Counted from the stretch's first letter, positions 1-13,850 are shown. The stretch is DNA of 64,000 bases from Ochotona curzoniae (GCF_017591425.1 NW_024466599.1:72272501-72336500), one strand, 5' to 3'. The notes: generated by a model from the letters alone, not told the origin. Made by a program: numbers and translations.

Positions 1-2926
1 GATCATTTTAATATGACAAGCCTTGGGCTTGGCTCAGCGAATTTTGTGCTCAGCATTCCTGAAGAACCTGGAGATTTTCCATTAACTTCTGGAGTTGTGT
101 TGCCTGCTATGACGGTGTGCTTTCCCTGAAATGTGTCAGGGAGCTAAGTAGTTGATAAAACCCCAGGCAGGAGCAGGTGTGCGTGTTCACACTTGGTGAT
201 CAAGCCCTATTGCTTCCTGATGTTTTTCTCCCTGTTGAGAAGCAGAAAGCAGGAGAGGGTAAAACAAAACAAAATCTGTCCTCTTCACTGTTCAGCTAAA
301 CTTAGGAAAACTTAGAAAAGTTGGGGTAACAAACTCCTGTTTCAGGAGGCAAAACCCCACAGTGATTTGCCTACATGTGTCCCCTCTGCAGCTTACCCGT
401 CAATGAGACAGTAAATTGTACCAGGCCTTGGAATTCCTAATCCATCACTCATATATATATTTTTTGTCATTCCAAGTTGCTTAGAAGTCAACTGCGCACA
501 GCCGCTCCTCCCGGCCACACCACTCCTGGCTGGGGGGAGCAGCATTTCTGGAATGAAACGTCATGCATCCTTCCACATCAGCACTCCAGGCCAGTAGCCC
601 GGAACATACAGCACGCTTCTCCGTATAGCCTGTCCATGAGTGGATACTCAGGAGAAAATGCTTTTCCAAACCTGCAAACCATTGCTGGAGGCAGCTTCTT
701 CTCTTCTTCCTGCAGAAGAATCTTGTCCACTTCGAACTCCCTGCCCTCTTTGTCTCCTTAGGGAGGGATGATCAAGAGGGCAAAACAAACAGAAGGAGGA
801 ACAGGAAAAGAGGGAGGTGAGGAGAGGAGAAAGAGAATGGAAAAGGAAGGATGAAAAGAAGGTGGAGAAGGAGGAAGAGAAGGAAGAAGCCAATGGTGGA
901 GGCCAAAGGCAGGAGGGTGGCGGGAGAAGCAGCAACCGGACGCGGGAAACTGCAGGCTGCTTGCAGAGGGAGCTAGATCAGAGTCCTTCCTCCCGGCTTC
1001 TGCTTCCTCTGGCTGGTCTGCCTGTGAGTGAAGGACACTTGGGGTTGCAGACTATTGAGAACCTGGGTAGCTCATCTGTCTTCAAAACACCAAAAAGGTT
1101 CGACTGGCTCTTGTTCCTGAAAACAATCCAGACAGAATACGTGTTGGGCCAGTTTCTGGCACCTTGGCATTCTCTGGAAAACCCTCCCTTCTGTGTGGGC
1201 TTCCTCCTCCACCTTGCTTCCCTCCTTTCTCGCGAAAGATACCAACGACAGCCCACACAAAGACCTAGCTCTCACCACCGGTCAAGCAGAAGCCCTAAGG
1301 CTTGCTCTGATTGGACCAGCCTGGAGCCCATTACCATGAACATGAGAGCACTGTGTGTTGACAGGTTTTGCTCTGGGTGTGCCTGTCACCTCATCTCCTT
1401 GGGATGGAAGACAGACTGTCATGCACCCAGATTCAAGAATTGGGGATAGTCATTCCCACCCAAGCCTCGTGGCTGCTCCACTTTGGAGGAAGAGTGGAAA
1501 GTTCCGCTGACCTTTAGGAGTCTTCTCCAGTGGTTGAGGGAGGCCATGTGTGTAACAGTCTGTTGATTCACTAGATCCAGTGTAAACCTGAACACCCACA
1601 TTCTAGCTTGGTCTGCAATGATAACAAAATCACTACAGGGACATGGCCTGAAACCTCAAGACCTTTCTGTTTATTCTTCTTGTTGTTGACATCTCCGTTC
1701 CTAGCTAAATGGGAACATTCACTTTCTCCACTAAAGCTCATTAATCTCTCAATTAGTCATAGTGGCTTGATAATTACCTGGAACAGGAAGGCATGCTTGG
1801 ATGCTCTCTGGAAAGGATCCCAAGAAACATGAGACAATGACTGCTGGGACATTGCACTGTTCCTGCTAGATGAAAAACTCTTCCCAAATAAATTGCACTG
1901 GGTATCAGGTGCAACTTGAATAGGCACCAGACCGATCTCCACGTCTGCTGGCTAAGGGACTGTAGAAAAGGTACCCATCTTTGGTTCCTTATCTGTAAAA
2001 TGGATTGAAGGGATTTAAAGTTTCTGGAAGAATATGTGGAACGGTAGTGCCCAGAGTTGCTGTTTGTTTCCTTCAGCGAGAAGGCATGGATACAGAGCAA
2101 GGAGAACTCTCACAGGGTGGAGCTGGAATCGTGCCAGGGTGAACAGTTTTGGAGACTGGGAGACAGAGAAAGGCATACAGACTGAGAGCATGTGCTAAGT
2201 GGGGCTATATTTAATAGGATAAGGAGTGAGTATGGCAGAACAGGTCTGCAGTGCATTAAGACCTAAGTCAGAATGGTGTCATCTGGGGCCAGTGGTGACC
2301 CATCCAGATGGGTTCTTGGAAAGGGTGTATGCTTGTTGGCGGACCTTGAATGCACGATAGATGGCTTGCCCATTTTCTATCTCATGTGCCATATTTTTGG
2401 GAGGCATCATGACAGGATGGATTTATTGAGAATAGTCATCGAACTCAGTGCTCAGGAGAGATTAAAAGAGAAATAAAGAAGATACCCCGACACCTCAACC
2501 TGCCCTGGTGGCTCAGGATGCCACTCATCACAGCCGGGACTCTGACTCCAGCCCCTAGCTGCCTGAGTCCTCTGGCCAACATGCTGCTCCTGGCACACCT
2601 TCCTGAGCTGAGGGGGTGATCTGTGGGTCACCCCACCTCCAGCAAGCAGAGCAGAGATCCTTCCAGTGTGCTCAGGGGCCATTGGAAAGGCTGTAGACCA
2701 GCAGCAGGAGCACAAGTGAATGAAGGAAAGGGCCCTGCAACAGGGTTTAGGATAGTAGACAGGGCAAGGGCACGGGACCCCAGGCTCCCAGTGTTCAATC
2801 CCCCTGGGCCAGGAAAGCTTTTGTCTCCTAGACAGGAGTGGCTGGCTGGTCCAGGTAGAACATGGGTTTGCATGACCAGAGCTAGTGCATAGGAAAGAGC
2901 TCTCCTAGGGAAACCCTGGAGGCAAT

Positions 2927-2949
2927 GGGTTGGGGGCGGGGTGGGGGGG
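2927..2949 (+). repeat. G-quadruplex motif
   Basis: G-runs of 3, 5, 4 and 7 with loops TT, C and T. Confidence 0.88.
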
Positions 2950-3438
2950 CGGTTTTACTGAGTTTCGTAAGGGCTTGGCATGTTTGCTGAATGATTCTGG
3001 CCGTCTGCCTGGCTCCAAGTTTCCTGCTCTTAGCTCCCCAGATGTGTCACGGCTGAAGGAATGAAGTCGTAAAGGGCTGCGACTCAGGCGTCCCCAGAAG
3101 CCCACTTTGGCCAGGTCGCCTGACCAAGATGTGAACTGTCGCGCTTGTGAGGTCCCGCGTGCAGCAAGGACCCGACCCATGTACTTGCTTCTTTAGGGAA
3201 AGGAGAAAAAGCCTTATGGCAGCACTGTCCAGGATTGATTTCAGAACGCACGGTTGTTAACTCAGCAGCTGAGCTTGGAGAGGAAATCTTGCAGGATACC
3301 CTGTTTAGCAGCTCCCGCTGGGCCTGCGGGAGGAGCGGTGAAGAGCGCAGACGGTAAGACAACACTCTACATGGCAGGGTTCTGCGCCTACGTGGATTCC
3401 TTCTTTTATTTTTCACATTCTTATACACCGTGGAGGTG

Positions 3439-3472
3439 CTTGCTCCCCCCAAGGAGGCTTGGGGGGAGCAAG
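3439..3472. repeat. Perfect 15-bp inverted repeat (hairpin)
   Basis: CTTGCTCCCCCCAAG (3439-3453) and its exact complement CTTGGGGGGAGCAAG (3458-3472) flank a GAGG loop. There is no adjacent gene or mobile-element signature. Confidence 0.97.
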
Positions 3473-4653
3473 AAAATCTGATGAAGATAATGTTGTATGG
3501 GTTTGTTGGCACAAGATTTCGAAGAGTTTTTAATTAACTAATTTATTTGTTTTTGGTTTCATGGCCTTGTAGGCACCTTGAATCTTAAGATGTGTGCTTC
3601 CGAGTCCTAGTAAAGAGTTTGCCTGCAGTTAGCTTTGTTTTGTTCCATGGTAGGTTGACTCTGAGACACTCAGGGCGTGCATGTTATAGCCACGGACTAT
3701 TTGTAAGCCATTCAGAGTTCCATGAACTCTTTTTGCTAGATAGTGAGTGAGTCTTCTTCAATAAAGGATATGGAAGCAAGGCTCTCATCCCGTGCTGCCA
3801 ATGTTAGAATTGAGACTTGATCATTTTGCAGTAAGCGTCCCCAGGGCTGGCAAGGAGCTCATCTCACTCCTTGTCTGATGGCGGGATTGTCCTGTTATTA
3901 ACACGCATGTGTTGCTTACTTTAAAGTTATAATGCATTGTGTTGGTGAGAGTTGGTCTTGGGTTTCCTTTAAAAAAGTCTTGAAAATAATCGTGAAAGCA
4001 TAAACATTTCCCCCGACCCCAGGCTTTGCCAATGCTAAACTGATAAACTGACTGTGCCCTCTGGGTGTCTTACTAACCCTGCCTCGCAACTTCTTCCTGG
4101 ACACCTTGAACTTTCTCATCCCTAGCAATGGTGTTAAGGGAGGGAATAAGAAGATGGGACAGAATCTGAAAGATTCAGGAAAGAGAACAGCCAGAGAACA
4201 AAATGAGATCCATTGTACAGTTCCACTTAGTTGCAGTTCCTTATTGCTCTCGTGCAAGGTGCTGCTTTTGCACTGTGAGGGTGCGACATGCTGGACGGCA
4301 GAAAAGGAAGGAAGCCTCAGCAGTGCAGCAGGGGACCTAGGCGTTCAGGGAGTCTAAGCATCCATTCAACAGGTGACTAGGGGACAGTACAGGTGTGTTC
4401 AGCTCTGAGCACTTGAGTTCACAGTGAGCGACAGCTGTGCAGAGACAGTCAGAAATACTTCCTGGAGTGAATTTGATGTTTTGAACAGGGGGCTGGATTT
4501 TTAAATAGATTTTTATTGTGTTTCTGATTGGAACACGCAGTTGTTAATCTTTGAACTCACAGAGCTTATTGTACATAGCTGACCAGTTAACTCAGGGGTA
4601 CAACATGATAAAGGAAAACTTCTCAGATACATCTTTTAAAAATTTACACTAAC

Positions 4654-4860
4654 AAGGGGTCCTCTGTTGTGGAGCAATTGGTCAAGCCTCAGTTTGCCAT
4701 GCAGGCATTCCATGTCAAAGTGCTAGTTCAAATCCAGGCTGTGTTGTTTTGGACCTAGCTTTCTGATGATGCGCCTGGGAAGATGGCAAAAGTCAATGCC
4801 AGTGCTTTGGTTCTTGTTGCCCATGTGGAGTTCCTCGCTCCTGGCTTGACCCAGCCCTTC
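4654..4860 (+). mobile_element. CSINE, old and partial
   Basis: CCTCTGTTGTGGAGCAATTG, ATGCAGGCATTCCATGTC and AGTTCAAATCCAGGCTGTG resemble the tRNA-like head and early body. Confidence 0.55.
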
Positions 4861-4899
4861 TTGGTCCCTGAGGTTATTTGGGAAGTAAACCAACTGTCG

Positions 4900-5600
4900 G
4901 GAAGACCTCTGTCTATCTTTCAAGACAGATAAGTAAATTTGTATAAACAATTTTATCAATAATACATGCTCATGATCAAGGATAGAATTTTTAAAAGATA
5001 AATATATATATTTGTATAGATAGATTTTTTTTGAATGTGGAAAATGAAGACATACCACTGTGAGATGAGCACTGGTAACATTTTGGTGGGTGTCTTTTTC
5101 CTTGAACCCATTTGCATGTGAAAGGAATGTTCTCATCCAGCTTGTGTTGTTTTCTTACCCGATTTTATCTCCTAGTACTATGTCGCAAGCATCTTGCTGT
5201 AGCAATGACTTCCCTTCTAGAAAAGGTTTTTAATATAATTGCATAATTTTTAAATCATGCTGGTGGTTATTTTGATAATTTTCTTGTCCATTATTAACAA
5301 CACTGAAGCTAAAATATCTTTGCAACTAAACCTTCATATCTCTGGGAAAAAGTTCCCGAAAGTGGAATTGTAGGCCCAAAGGGTGTGAACATTGTATAAA
5401 GCTCTTAAACCCTGCTGCTCAGTGGCTCCTTAGCTCTTCATCAGTGTGTCCATCAGCACTGTGTAAATAGCATTTCCCAACATTCTCGCCAGCATCAGAT
5501 TCTATAACTTTTGTGTAACAGTGTGCTACCTGACAACTGGTGAGAGATATTTTGTTGTCTTAACTTTGAGATACCTTGTGGCAAACATTTTTGGCTTCCT
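4900..5600 (-). mobile_element. Old L1 (L1M-type) fragment
   Basis: The phrase GTGGAATTGTAGGCCCAAAG with GGTGTGAACATT after it matches the L1M 3' region antisense pattern seen in many mammals (aagtggaattgctgggtcaa). Downstream text resembles the following part of the same consensus. The ends are approximate. Confidence 0.45.
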
Positions 5601-6654
5601 TTTCTTTCCCTCTGCTGTCAGGCTCTCACATTTCTTGTTCATTCATGGCCAAAAAAAAAAAAAGTACTCTCTCTTACAGTAAGTGGCTTTTGCCAACCTA
5701 GTTTCTGAGCTCTCTGACCTCATTTAACATCTCTCCGAGGGTCTAGGCAGGGTGTGGGGAAATCAAACGCTTCTCCTCTGGCTTTTTGCTGGCTAAGCCA
5801 TCTGCAACAAGCCTCGATGTTTATCATGTTACCACCTGTGTAGGTATAAACTTTAGAAAGAAGACCTGTCCTATTCACTCCATTGGAAAAGCAAGGAGAT
5901 AGAGAGATGCCTTTTGTATAAAAAGCCCATATGGCATAATTGTTATAGTGTTGTTACAAGCATAAATTTGATTCCCAGTTTAGTTTTGAAAATGCAGTGT
6001 TTCTGGAGAGCTACATGCTGAACTTTTGACAGTGTCTGCTCATCCTAAACTGGAAAGGTGCATGTATGACCATGTTCTGTGCTTCTCAGATTCAGCTGCA
6101 GACCTGACGAGCTCCACAGCACATAGACACACATCATTCTGTTGCTCATTTGTCCATTTACCCAGAGTGCAGCTGTGCCCGCCTTCTCACTTTGTCATTG
6201 TCCATGTCCTGGCTTTGACTTCTGGTGGACTGGGAGCACCTTGAAGGCGGGGCCTGTTTGAAGTCTGACATCCAGTGGAGAGTCCAGTGAATGCTTCTTC
6301 ATTAATACGTCAAGGCAAGAAGTGAGGAGCTGGGGTCCTTTCACATAATTCTGTAGAGAAAGGAATATTCCAAATAGAGGAATTACAGAAGATTTAAAAA
6401 ATTCACCCAAACAGAGCTGTCCTAGGGCAAATGGATTTGTTGCTTTGTTTTGTTTGAGCGGTTTTCATTTTTATGGAGTGAATCTTTAAATGCATCCAGA
6501 GCAGAACAGAGTGAGGAAGATAATCACAGTCTCTGAGTGCACATCTCCTGGACGAGGTGTGGCGCTGCACCACCTCTGGGTGGGCCACAGCTCTTTCCGC
6601 TGACCTCCATGCAGTCCTGAGCTATGTTCAGTGTGCTTGGACATCATTCTGAGC

Positions 6655-6850
6655 AGCAACAGGAATGGCTGATACTCGCTAGAGCACTTAGTGTGTGAGC
6701 CTGGTTCTGAGCACTGCTCCCCAAAAGTGACTATTATAATTTCATCTTACTGAGGAGCCAAATGAAGCACGGAGAAGTGATTTGCTTCCATTCGCACCAG
6801 TAAAGAGCTGTGACTTCTGGTGTAGACAGCCTGCATCTGCAGTTCCTGTC
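6655..6850 (-). mobile_element. MIR SINE
   Basis: The MIR core reads in reverse: CTGAGGAGCCAAATGAAGCA, then CGGAGAAGTGATTTGCTTCC, matching the ctgaggc...agaggttaagtaacttgcc pattern. Confidence 0.6.
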
Positions 6851-7779
6851 AGGTGAAGTTGGATTTCCACAAGCTATAGACATACTATATGAGTTAAGCG
6901 CTGTTGCTGCTGATGATCGTGTTGTTGGCTTGGGAATAGTTAGCATTTACAGACTCTTCGTTAATGGAACAGGTACTGTTTTGGGTTCCTTCCATATACT
7001 ATTTCTAGTCTCTGTTGCCATCTTGTAAGGTTGGTACGGGATCAAACAATCCAAAATCCAAAGCATTTTGAGTGCCGACAATACCCCACGTCTGATGGCT
7101 CAATATATGCGAACTTTGTTTCACCTGCAAAATCATTGAAGACAAATTTTATAACATTAACTTCCAGCTAATTGATGAAACAAATGCATTCCATGTTTAG
7201 TCTTGGGCCTTCTCTGCAGGATGCTACATTATACATGTACAAATACTCCAAAAGGCAAAAACAACACAACATTTGAAACACTTCTGGTGCTGAGTATTCC
7301 AAAGAAAGGATACCACTCAGGGAAGCTGAGCAGTGGTCAGGAGTTGCCAGCTGGAGAAGAGCGAGCCATCAATCCACACTTACTTAGTCTGTTGACTTGT
7401 GCATCATACTCTGAGCTCTGACTCCGGATTTCAGCTTCCTGCTCATGTAGACTCTGCACAGGAGTAACAGTGCTTCATCTTTCTGCTTCCCAAACAAAGC
7501 CATCATCGAAGAAGAAATCTTATTTAATTTTTTGGCTAAATTATTCCATGGTATTTGGAAAGTTGTAGATTTTCTGAGTGAATGGCAGGTGCTTGGTTTG
7601 CTTTGGGACAGGCCTCACAATTTCGAGGTCCATCCAGTAAAACCTCCCTCTATTCTTTGCTTCCATTATCCCTTTCTCTCTTCCTTACCCATAGTGTCTC
7701 CTGTTAGTAGTTTCTTGCATAAGGGTTCTTGGAAAAGTTCACGGGAAATGCCCATTTTGGAAATACAATTGCAAGTTTT

Positions 7780-8335
7780 GAAAACATTTTTGCATTTAAG
7801 CTTATCTTTTAATCCTGCTTTCCATGACCCTTTTCAGGTATTTTCTGTGTCTCTTTCATATTAATGGTATACTGTAGTCTGTACTTTGTCCTACATCTGT
7901 ATTTATTAAGCTTCATTTTTCGATTGTCTGGTAAATGTTTACATTGTTTCTGATCTTTGACTATTTCACCAATGCTGCAATGAACCTAGCATTTTGCAAA
8001 AGCACAAATCAATGCCGCTGTTGGCTAAATTCCTGGCAGTGGAACTTCGGAGTCAAATGGGTGTTTGTGATATTGACATCTGTTGCACAATTGTTCATCT
8101 ACCTCTCCCCAAGTTAGATCGATGAACGCCCTAGCCAGGAATGTCAGGGAGAACCTTCTCTCCCACCAACTTCTCAGCATCACAGCTAATAAACTGGTTC
8201 CTGTTACATTACAGTCATTGCAGAGGGGAAAGAAGTGAACTCAGTGTGTTTTAAACTCATGGCATGACTGAGGTTGGGCATCTGTCCAGTTAGTTTAAAA
8301 TCATTTGTGTCATCCCTTTCATTTACCCAATGATT
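7780..8335 (-). mobile_element. Old L1 (L1M-type) fragment
   Basis: The phrase CACCAATGCTGCAATGAACC, then a CCTGGCAGTGGAACTTCGGA segment and CTCCCACCAACTTCTCAGCA, follows the L1M 3' region antisense consensus in order. The left end is unclear. Confidence 0.5.
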
Positions 8336-8445
8336 ATCTGAGTGTGTGTCCAGTAATGAGATGCTATGGTGGTTGGGAAGATCTTATTGTTGCCTGCCAG
8401 GTCTGCCCAACATAGCCAGGCCATCATTGCTTGAGTCAGCACCTG

Positions 8446-8481
<36 letters not shown>

Positions 8482-8490
8482 AAGAGAGAT
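8446..8490. repeat. Compound microsatellite (TG)n(AG)n
   Basis: A short TG run passes directly into AG dinucleotides. Simple repeat only. Confidence 0.95.
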
Positions 8491-10179
8491 GGTTGCTGAC
8501 ACAGTGACTAACAGGCCAAAATACACATTAGCTAAATTGTCAGGATTCCCGGAGGTGAAGAACTGGGATTTGGGCTTGGGCTGAAGGAAGAAGCCGAATA
8601 GCCAGACGGCACAGGGAAAGAAGCTTAAAGTACTGTTGGAGGAGGAAAAAGATCTGCATGTGAGGACAAGGTGAGCTGGAGGCAGAGGCCAGATGAGGGC
8701 AGGGATCTGGATTTCCATCTGAGTTTCAGAATAATTTGCTCATGAGGTGAGTCGAAGGAGTCAGAGTTTGCAAACTCTTCTTTTAGACTGTACCGATATT
8801 AGGAGGTACCATTCCTATGGACAGGCCATTGTCCACTCTGCACATCCGATATGTGAGAACCTGACAGGGATGATACTGGAAACAGGGCTGGCACCCAAGA
8901 TGCTTTGTCTTGTACCCATCCCTCCCATCAGTGGGAGACAAGTGACAAAGCTTTGTTGAAACATGGCCATGGAGACATCTTATGTTGTTCCCAGAAATAA
9001 CGCTGAGTTCGTGAATGACTTTCTCCTTCACCGTGGCATAAGTTCTAGAATTTGCTGATCCTTTGGATGTGTTCTTATTGTGTGCTAAGCTCAGTGTTGG
9101 CTGCTGGGGGTGGCGAGAAGAGGTGGGGGAAGCGGAAAACAGAAGGGTGAGGAAGGTCCGATGGATCTTACAGTCCTGCTGTGAGACAGCGTCCGATGTC
9201 CACAATCCCCAGGAAGGCAGGAGGAGGACAGATGGGGAGGAACTCAGTGCTGGCCTGCCCGGTGTAGGCCACTGGGCAATCTGCCTAGCAGACTGCTTAG
9301 TGCTTATAGCTGCTTCAGGGATCTGAGGCCAGGAGAGAGCTGCAGGTGGAACTTCTTTAAACTCCTTTTCTTCAGGTATTCTGCTGTCATCGTTCTAAGT
9401 TTAGGGGGTGAAGAGTTGAGAGATTCTCTGAGGACTGTTCAGCAGGCATCGCGTGAAGCTGGGACTGTGGGCCCCTGGGCTCAGGCCTTGGATCTCTGTG
9501 CTCTAGAAATTCCCCCAAACCCTTATCATCACATGACCCCGGGGGAAGGCACAGAGGAGAGACTCACCTTCGTTTATGCCTCATCTTTCATTCTGATGCC
9601 TCTGGCTCTGTTGTTATGGGGTTACTTATAAAAAATGAGAATAGGTATATTGTATGCCTCTAAGCCCAGAGATGATACCAACTTGTGAAAAAAAATGCAG
9701 GAGACTGAGACAAAATGTTATTGACTGGACACTCAGCATTGTCTCTGGGCCAAAACTGCCTTGCATGGTCATTTGTGGCCTGAGTCAAGTGGAGTTCATG
9801 TGTGTGAGGGTGTGGTGCTGTCTGGAATGAAGATCCAAGGACTGGTCCCCAAGGAGGTGTTGATGGATCTGGTTTCCATGGATATGGGAATACAGGGCAG
9901 GATGTGGGAGACTGCAAGGTCAGCCAACGCTTTGGTGAGCTTTGCGTCTGGTTCAGGAAAAAGAGGCAGGGCTGGTTTCTGAGAAGGAGAACCCCATAGG
10001 TGAATTCCAGGTGCTCCATCCAGGCAGGATTGCGCTAGTCTGGCCCAACTCGGTGTGCAATTATCAAACAATAGCGCCAGGTACCAAAAAGAACATTTAC
10101 CAAACAGAAGTCCAGAAGTGTTTGTTACATTTGAAATCCATCTGTGATAATTATAAATTGAAGTAGATATTTTTATAAA

Positions 10180-10505
10180 TCAGAGATTTAAAAAAATGAT
10201 TTATTCAAGAGGGAAAGAAAGTGACAGAATATTTTTTCTTCACAGACATTTTTGCTGCATTTCCTAAATGCTCATTCTGTAGCTGGGCCTGAGGTAAACA
10301 GAGGCTGGGATGGAGGAGCCTCAGTGCACATCTCCCATATGGACAACAGGGACCCAGCTACTTGAGTCACCCTCTGCTGCCTTTTAGAGTGTGCCTTAGC
10401 AGGAAGCTGGAGTTGAAAATGGGATGAGGACTTGACCTCAGGAACCCTGTATGGGGCTGAGAGCCACCCAACCGGTAGGGTTACCATTATACCAAATGCC
10501 TGCTT
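10180..10505 (-). mobile_element. CSINE, old
   Basis: AAAATGATTTATTCAAGAGG opens the reverse tail. ACCCAGCTACTTGAGTCACC and TTATACCAAATGCCTGC follow in order. Confidence 0.65.
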
Positions 10506-10544
10506 ACAAGGGTTCAGACACGTTGAAGGTTTTGGTTTTGCACA

Positions 10545-10830
10545 ACAGACAGACTGAATGTTTGTATTCCCCAAATGCATATGTTGAAACACTAGGTGGC
10601 AGATCCTTTGGGAGAGAATTAAGTTGATTAGTTAACCATGAGCAGGATTAGAACTTTCTTAAGAGGCCAGAGAAGAGCTCACTGTGCTTCTGCCAGCAAA
10701 ATTATAATAAGGACACCGCAATCTGCAAAGCAGGAAATGGATCCTCACCAGACACTGGAACCATAGTTTCTAGAACAGTGAGGAATAAATGCTGACACAC
10801 TGAGCCCTTGACTCTATGGGATATGTCGAA
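10545..10830 (+). mobile_element. MaLR-like LTR fragment
   Basis: GACTGAATGTTTGTATTCCC opens a block that follows a common mammalian ERVL-MaLR LTR pattern through aaatgcatatgttgaaac, caccagacactgg and gtgaggaataaatg. The exact family is not assigned. Confidence 0.5.
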
Positions 10831-10869
10831 CCTGAATGGATGAAGACACTATGTTCAGGCAGCTGCTGA

Positions 10870-13550
10870 GTATGGCATGACTAGTTTTAAGACTCAAATT
10901 CCTGTAAGGAGTTCAGCGAGTTTTATTCTGAGTGCTGCCTGAATCAATGAATACATGAATAGTGAGATTGCTTTGGAGCTAGTGAATGGCTGAAGTGTGC
11001 CTTTTTGTGGGTTACTTTTTTTTTTTTAAAGACGTTGAGCCTGTCGGTGCTGTGTCACTTCTTAGTTGAGCTCAGCAGTGCTGCTTTTGATGACTGGAGC
11101 TGCTCAGCCATTTCTACCAATTACATATTCCAATGATGGCCACAAAACCAACACAAAGCCACCATTACGCCCCCAAACATTGATGTGGCTTCTCTAATTC
11201 ATTTCCCGGAGTTAGTAAGAGGTCAGAACTTGACTGGAAATCCTGGGCGATTATTCTTAGACTTTTTAGTGCCTGTGATTTTGTTTGTGGGAACTCTAGC
11301 TCTGCTCTTGGCTGGGGAGCTGCTGTGCACTCACCGGGACCGTCCCGAGCAGCCCTCAGCCTCCCCGCCAAGGCCTCTGCCTCACCTGACAGTTCCAGAA
11401 TGAACAAGTATCAGCAGTCACTCCCATCCTCTCTGTACTAGCTGGGAGCTTCATGCACAGTACCTGGATCGCTTCCACACGTGGACTGTTTTGTAATTTG
11501 TTCCTAACTAAATTAAGGCTTGTGGGAGGTGGGTGAATTTCTCCGGGTTGTAGCCAATCAATAACCGTGTTCAGAGTCTGCACAAGAGGCTGTGGAACTC
11601 CCAAGCCTCTTTGCATGTCACTGGGTGAAGGAAGGAGAGGTGAGAAATGAAATGCTAGTTCAGTTGTTCTTTTTCAGAGGCACAAGTGCTCCTTCACTCA
11701 GCCTGGGCGTGTGTTTTGAAGACCCTATCCTTGGCTGAGTTATTGCCAAACATCCTATCACAGCTCCACAGTACACTGTAGAGCCTGGGTTATTTTGGAT
11801 TGATTATGGGACTGGTCACGCACTACCACTACCGCTGGTAGTGACCTGTTGTTTCCTGACCTGTTTCACCAGAGGAGCAGAACACATTGTGTTTGCACAG
11901 GAGGCTATCCAAATACAGTGTTGCAAGTATGTTTTCTACTGAATGTCTTCTTGCCTTCAAGCCTTTGTAAAATGGAAAAATCCTAAATTGAAGTTAGTAA
12001 CTTTGTAATGTCCCTATTTGTGTACTGAGGGTTTTCAGAGTCCACTTCTAAGAGCTATCATCCGGAGACATACAGTACTTGTAAGCCAATTTTCTTAGAA
12101 GGTTGTCATATGCAAGTATCATCTTTTAGTTTCTGAAATTATTACTAGATAATATTTAAGCCCACATTAACACAGATGGAATCTTATGACAATGAAGTTT
12201 ATCTTCAAGTGGGATTTCAATAGGTATTTTCTGGAACGATTAAACATTCTGCAAATGGGATAAGCCTGACTTCACAAATAGTATCACCTGTGTGTTAAGG
12301 AATGCTCTTTAAAACTCTGTGCAAAGATTCATAGGATTTCTCTCTTAAAGGGAAAATGCATAATTACATCCAGTAAGATTTGTGTTGAACTTATGTGAAT
12401 TAAAAAAGAATTGCATGTGAACTGCCATGCCTATCTCTTTGAAGTGATTTCCTCAAGGTTTAAGCATTTCACTAGATGAATACCGTGGGTTCCTGAACTG
12501 ACTCATAAGAAGGAGAGGTTACATTTTTTTTTTTTTTGGCTATCATAAGAATGTGGGAGATTACAACCAACATCACTCACCAGGCTCGAATGTTTATCAG
12601 CCTCAAACGTGGAGATTTATTTCACTGCAGGATCAGAATTTTCATCATTCTTCCTCCAGCTTAAAATTGTTATAAATATTGCTACAATCATTTGACATGG
12701 AGTTTAGAAGATACATTCCTAGGACAGTGAGAAATGCTGAAGGCTGGAGTGGAGGCTGGCTCTCCCCTTCTTCTGCAACTAAGATCCAGTTGGTAAATTA
12801 TAATTTTGGTTAGAAGGGGTGGATATGAGTAAGTCTGTGGGCTGAACTGTCCTGCATGCTTGGCCCTTGTCTGCTGGGTGAGCACTGTTGCTCCTACTCA
12901 GTAAGAAAGGTCATCTTGCGCAGAAAGTAACCATTCTCTGATTCCAGTGCAGTGTTGATCATCCTGACCACATACTGGAAACACCTGGGAACCTTCACAC
13001 TGACTAAACCCCTACTCCCAAAGGCTTACGTAATGGATTTAGATATGGCTTAGATATGAAATGGTAGCAGAACAAACTAACAAACACATAAAACACACTC
13101 TGCCATAGGTAATTGATTACGCTGTGCTGCTAGGAGTGTAGGAGGTGGTTACACATCATTGACTCAGAAGCAATACAGCCATCAAACCGTTGAGTTCCCC
13201 AAGTGGACAAGAACATACTAAGGGAAGCGTTCCCAGAGTGGTTGCCATATCCTTTCTACTGGGGGGAAGGAAGGTTCATTTTCCAGGAATCCTTGTCGCT
13301 GAAAGTTATCAAAGCATCTTGACTTAATAAGTATATTCTCATTTTCCAAGCCTGTAAGGACTTAAGTAGTGAAAGCATAGGCACCTTCCTTCCTTGGGCC
13401 AATGTTAAATCAGGGTGCCTTTCAGCATGGCAGCTGAACAACAGACAAGAGAGGCACTCAAGCAAGACCAAGCAGAAGTTGACAATTGTCAAGGGACAAG
13501 GGAAGATGAAGACCAAGGTTTCAGAGAAAAGGGAGGTAGATGCCCATCTA
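10870..13550. other. No gene seen
   Basis: Unassigned sequence. A small palindrome CACTACC-GCT-GGTAGTG lies near 11825-11845. Confidence 0.55.
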
Positions 13551-13850
13551 TCCTATTTGGAAAAGTTAAAAATAAGTTTTTAGGTTAGGCTTTGAAGGGT
13601 GATGAGGCATAGGAGGAAGACAAAGACAGGCTGATCACTAGCAAGCCAAGACCAGAGGTGGAGGAAATTTGGAAGGACACAGTTCTGTAATACAAGGATA
13701 TGTCAAAGGCAAGGAAAGCAGCCTGTTCTGAAGAGACAGGACTGGGGGAGGGTGGATGAGGATCTGGGATGCTAGACTTGGTGGCCTGGGCTTCACTCAG
13801 TAGGCAGAGGAGAGCTGGTCAGGCAGGTTTTTGACTTCCAAGGTTGAGGC
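13550..13850. mobile_element. Possible L2 fragment
   Basis: The purine-rich text resembles the L2 3'UTR by style only (aggctttgaagg, acaggactgggggagg, gaggatctgggatg). This is a weak call. Confidence 0.25.

Larger units (their letters stand above)
1..4640. other. No gene seen; unique-looking sequence
   Basis: There are no exons with convincing splice context and protein similarity. A purine-rich tract (about 785-900), a weak MIR remnant (about 1960-2010), the G-quadruplex motif and the 15-bp hairpin are the only structure seen. Confidence 0.6.
5600..10170. other. No gene seen
   Basis: Apart from the MIR and L1M pieces listed, there is a possible reversed L2 end near 9060-9200 (TTATTGTGTGCTAAGCTCAG). 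The remainder is unassigned. Confidence 0.55.

Noticed and set aside
817..1449. 210-codon plus-strand ORF
   Set aside because: The N-terminal half is the purine-rich tract (Arg/Glu/Lys/Gly). No domain is recognised and there is no supporting splice or promoter context.
3439..3472. Hairpin as a microRNA precursor or terminator
   Set aside because: The arms are too short and the 4-base loop too small for a microRNA precursor. Intrinsic terminators do not apply in a mammalian nuclear genome.
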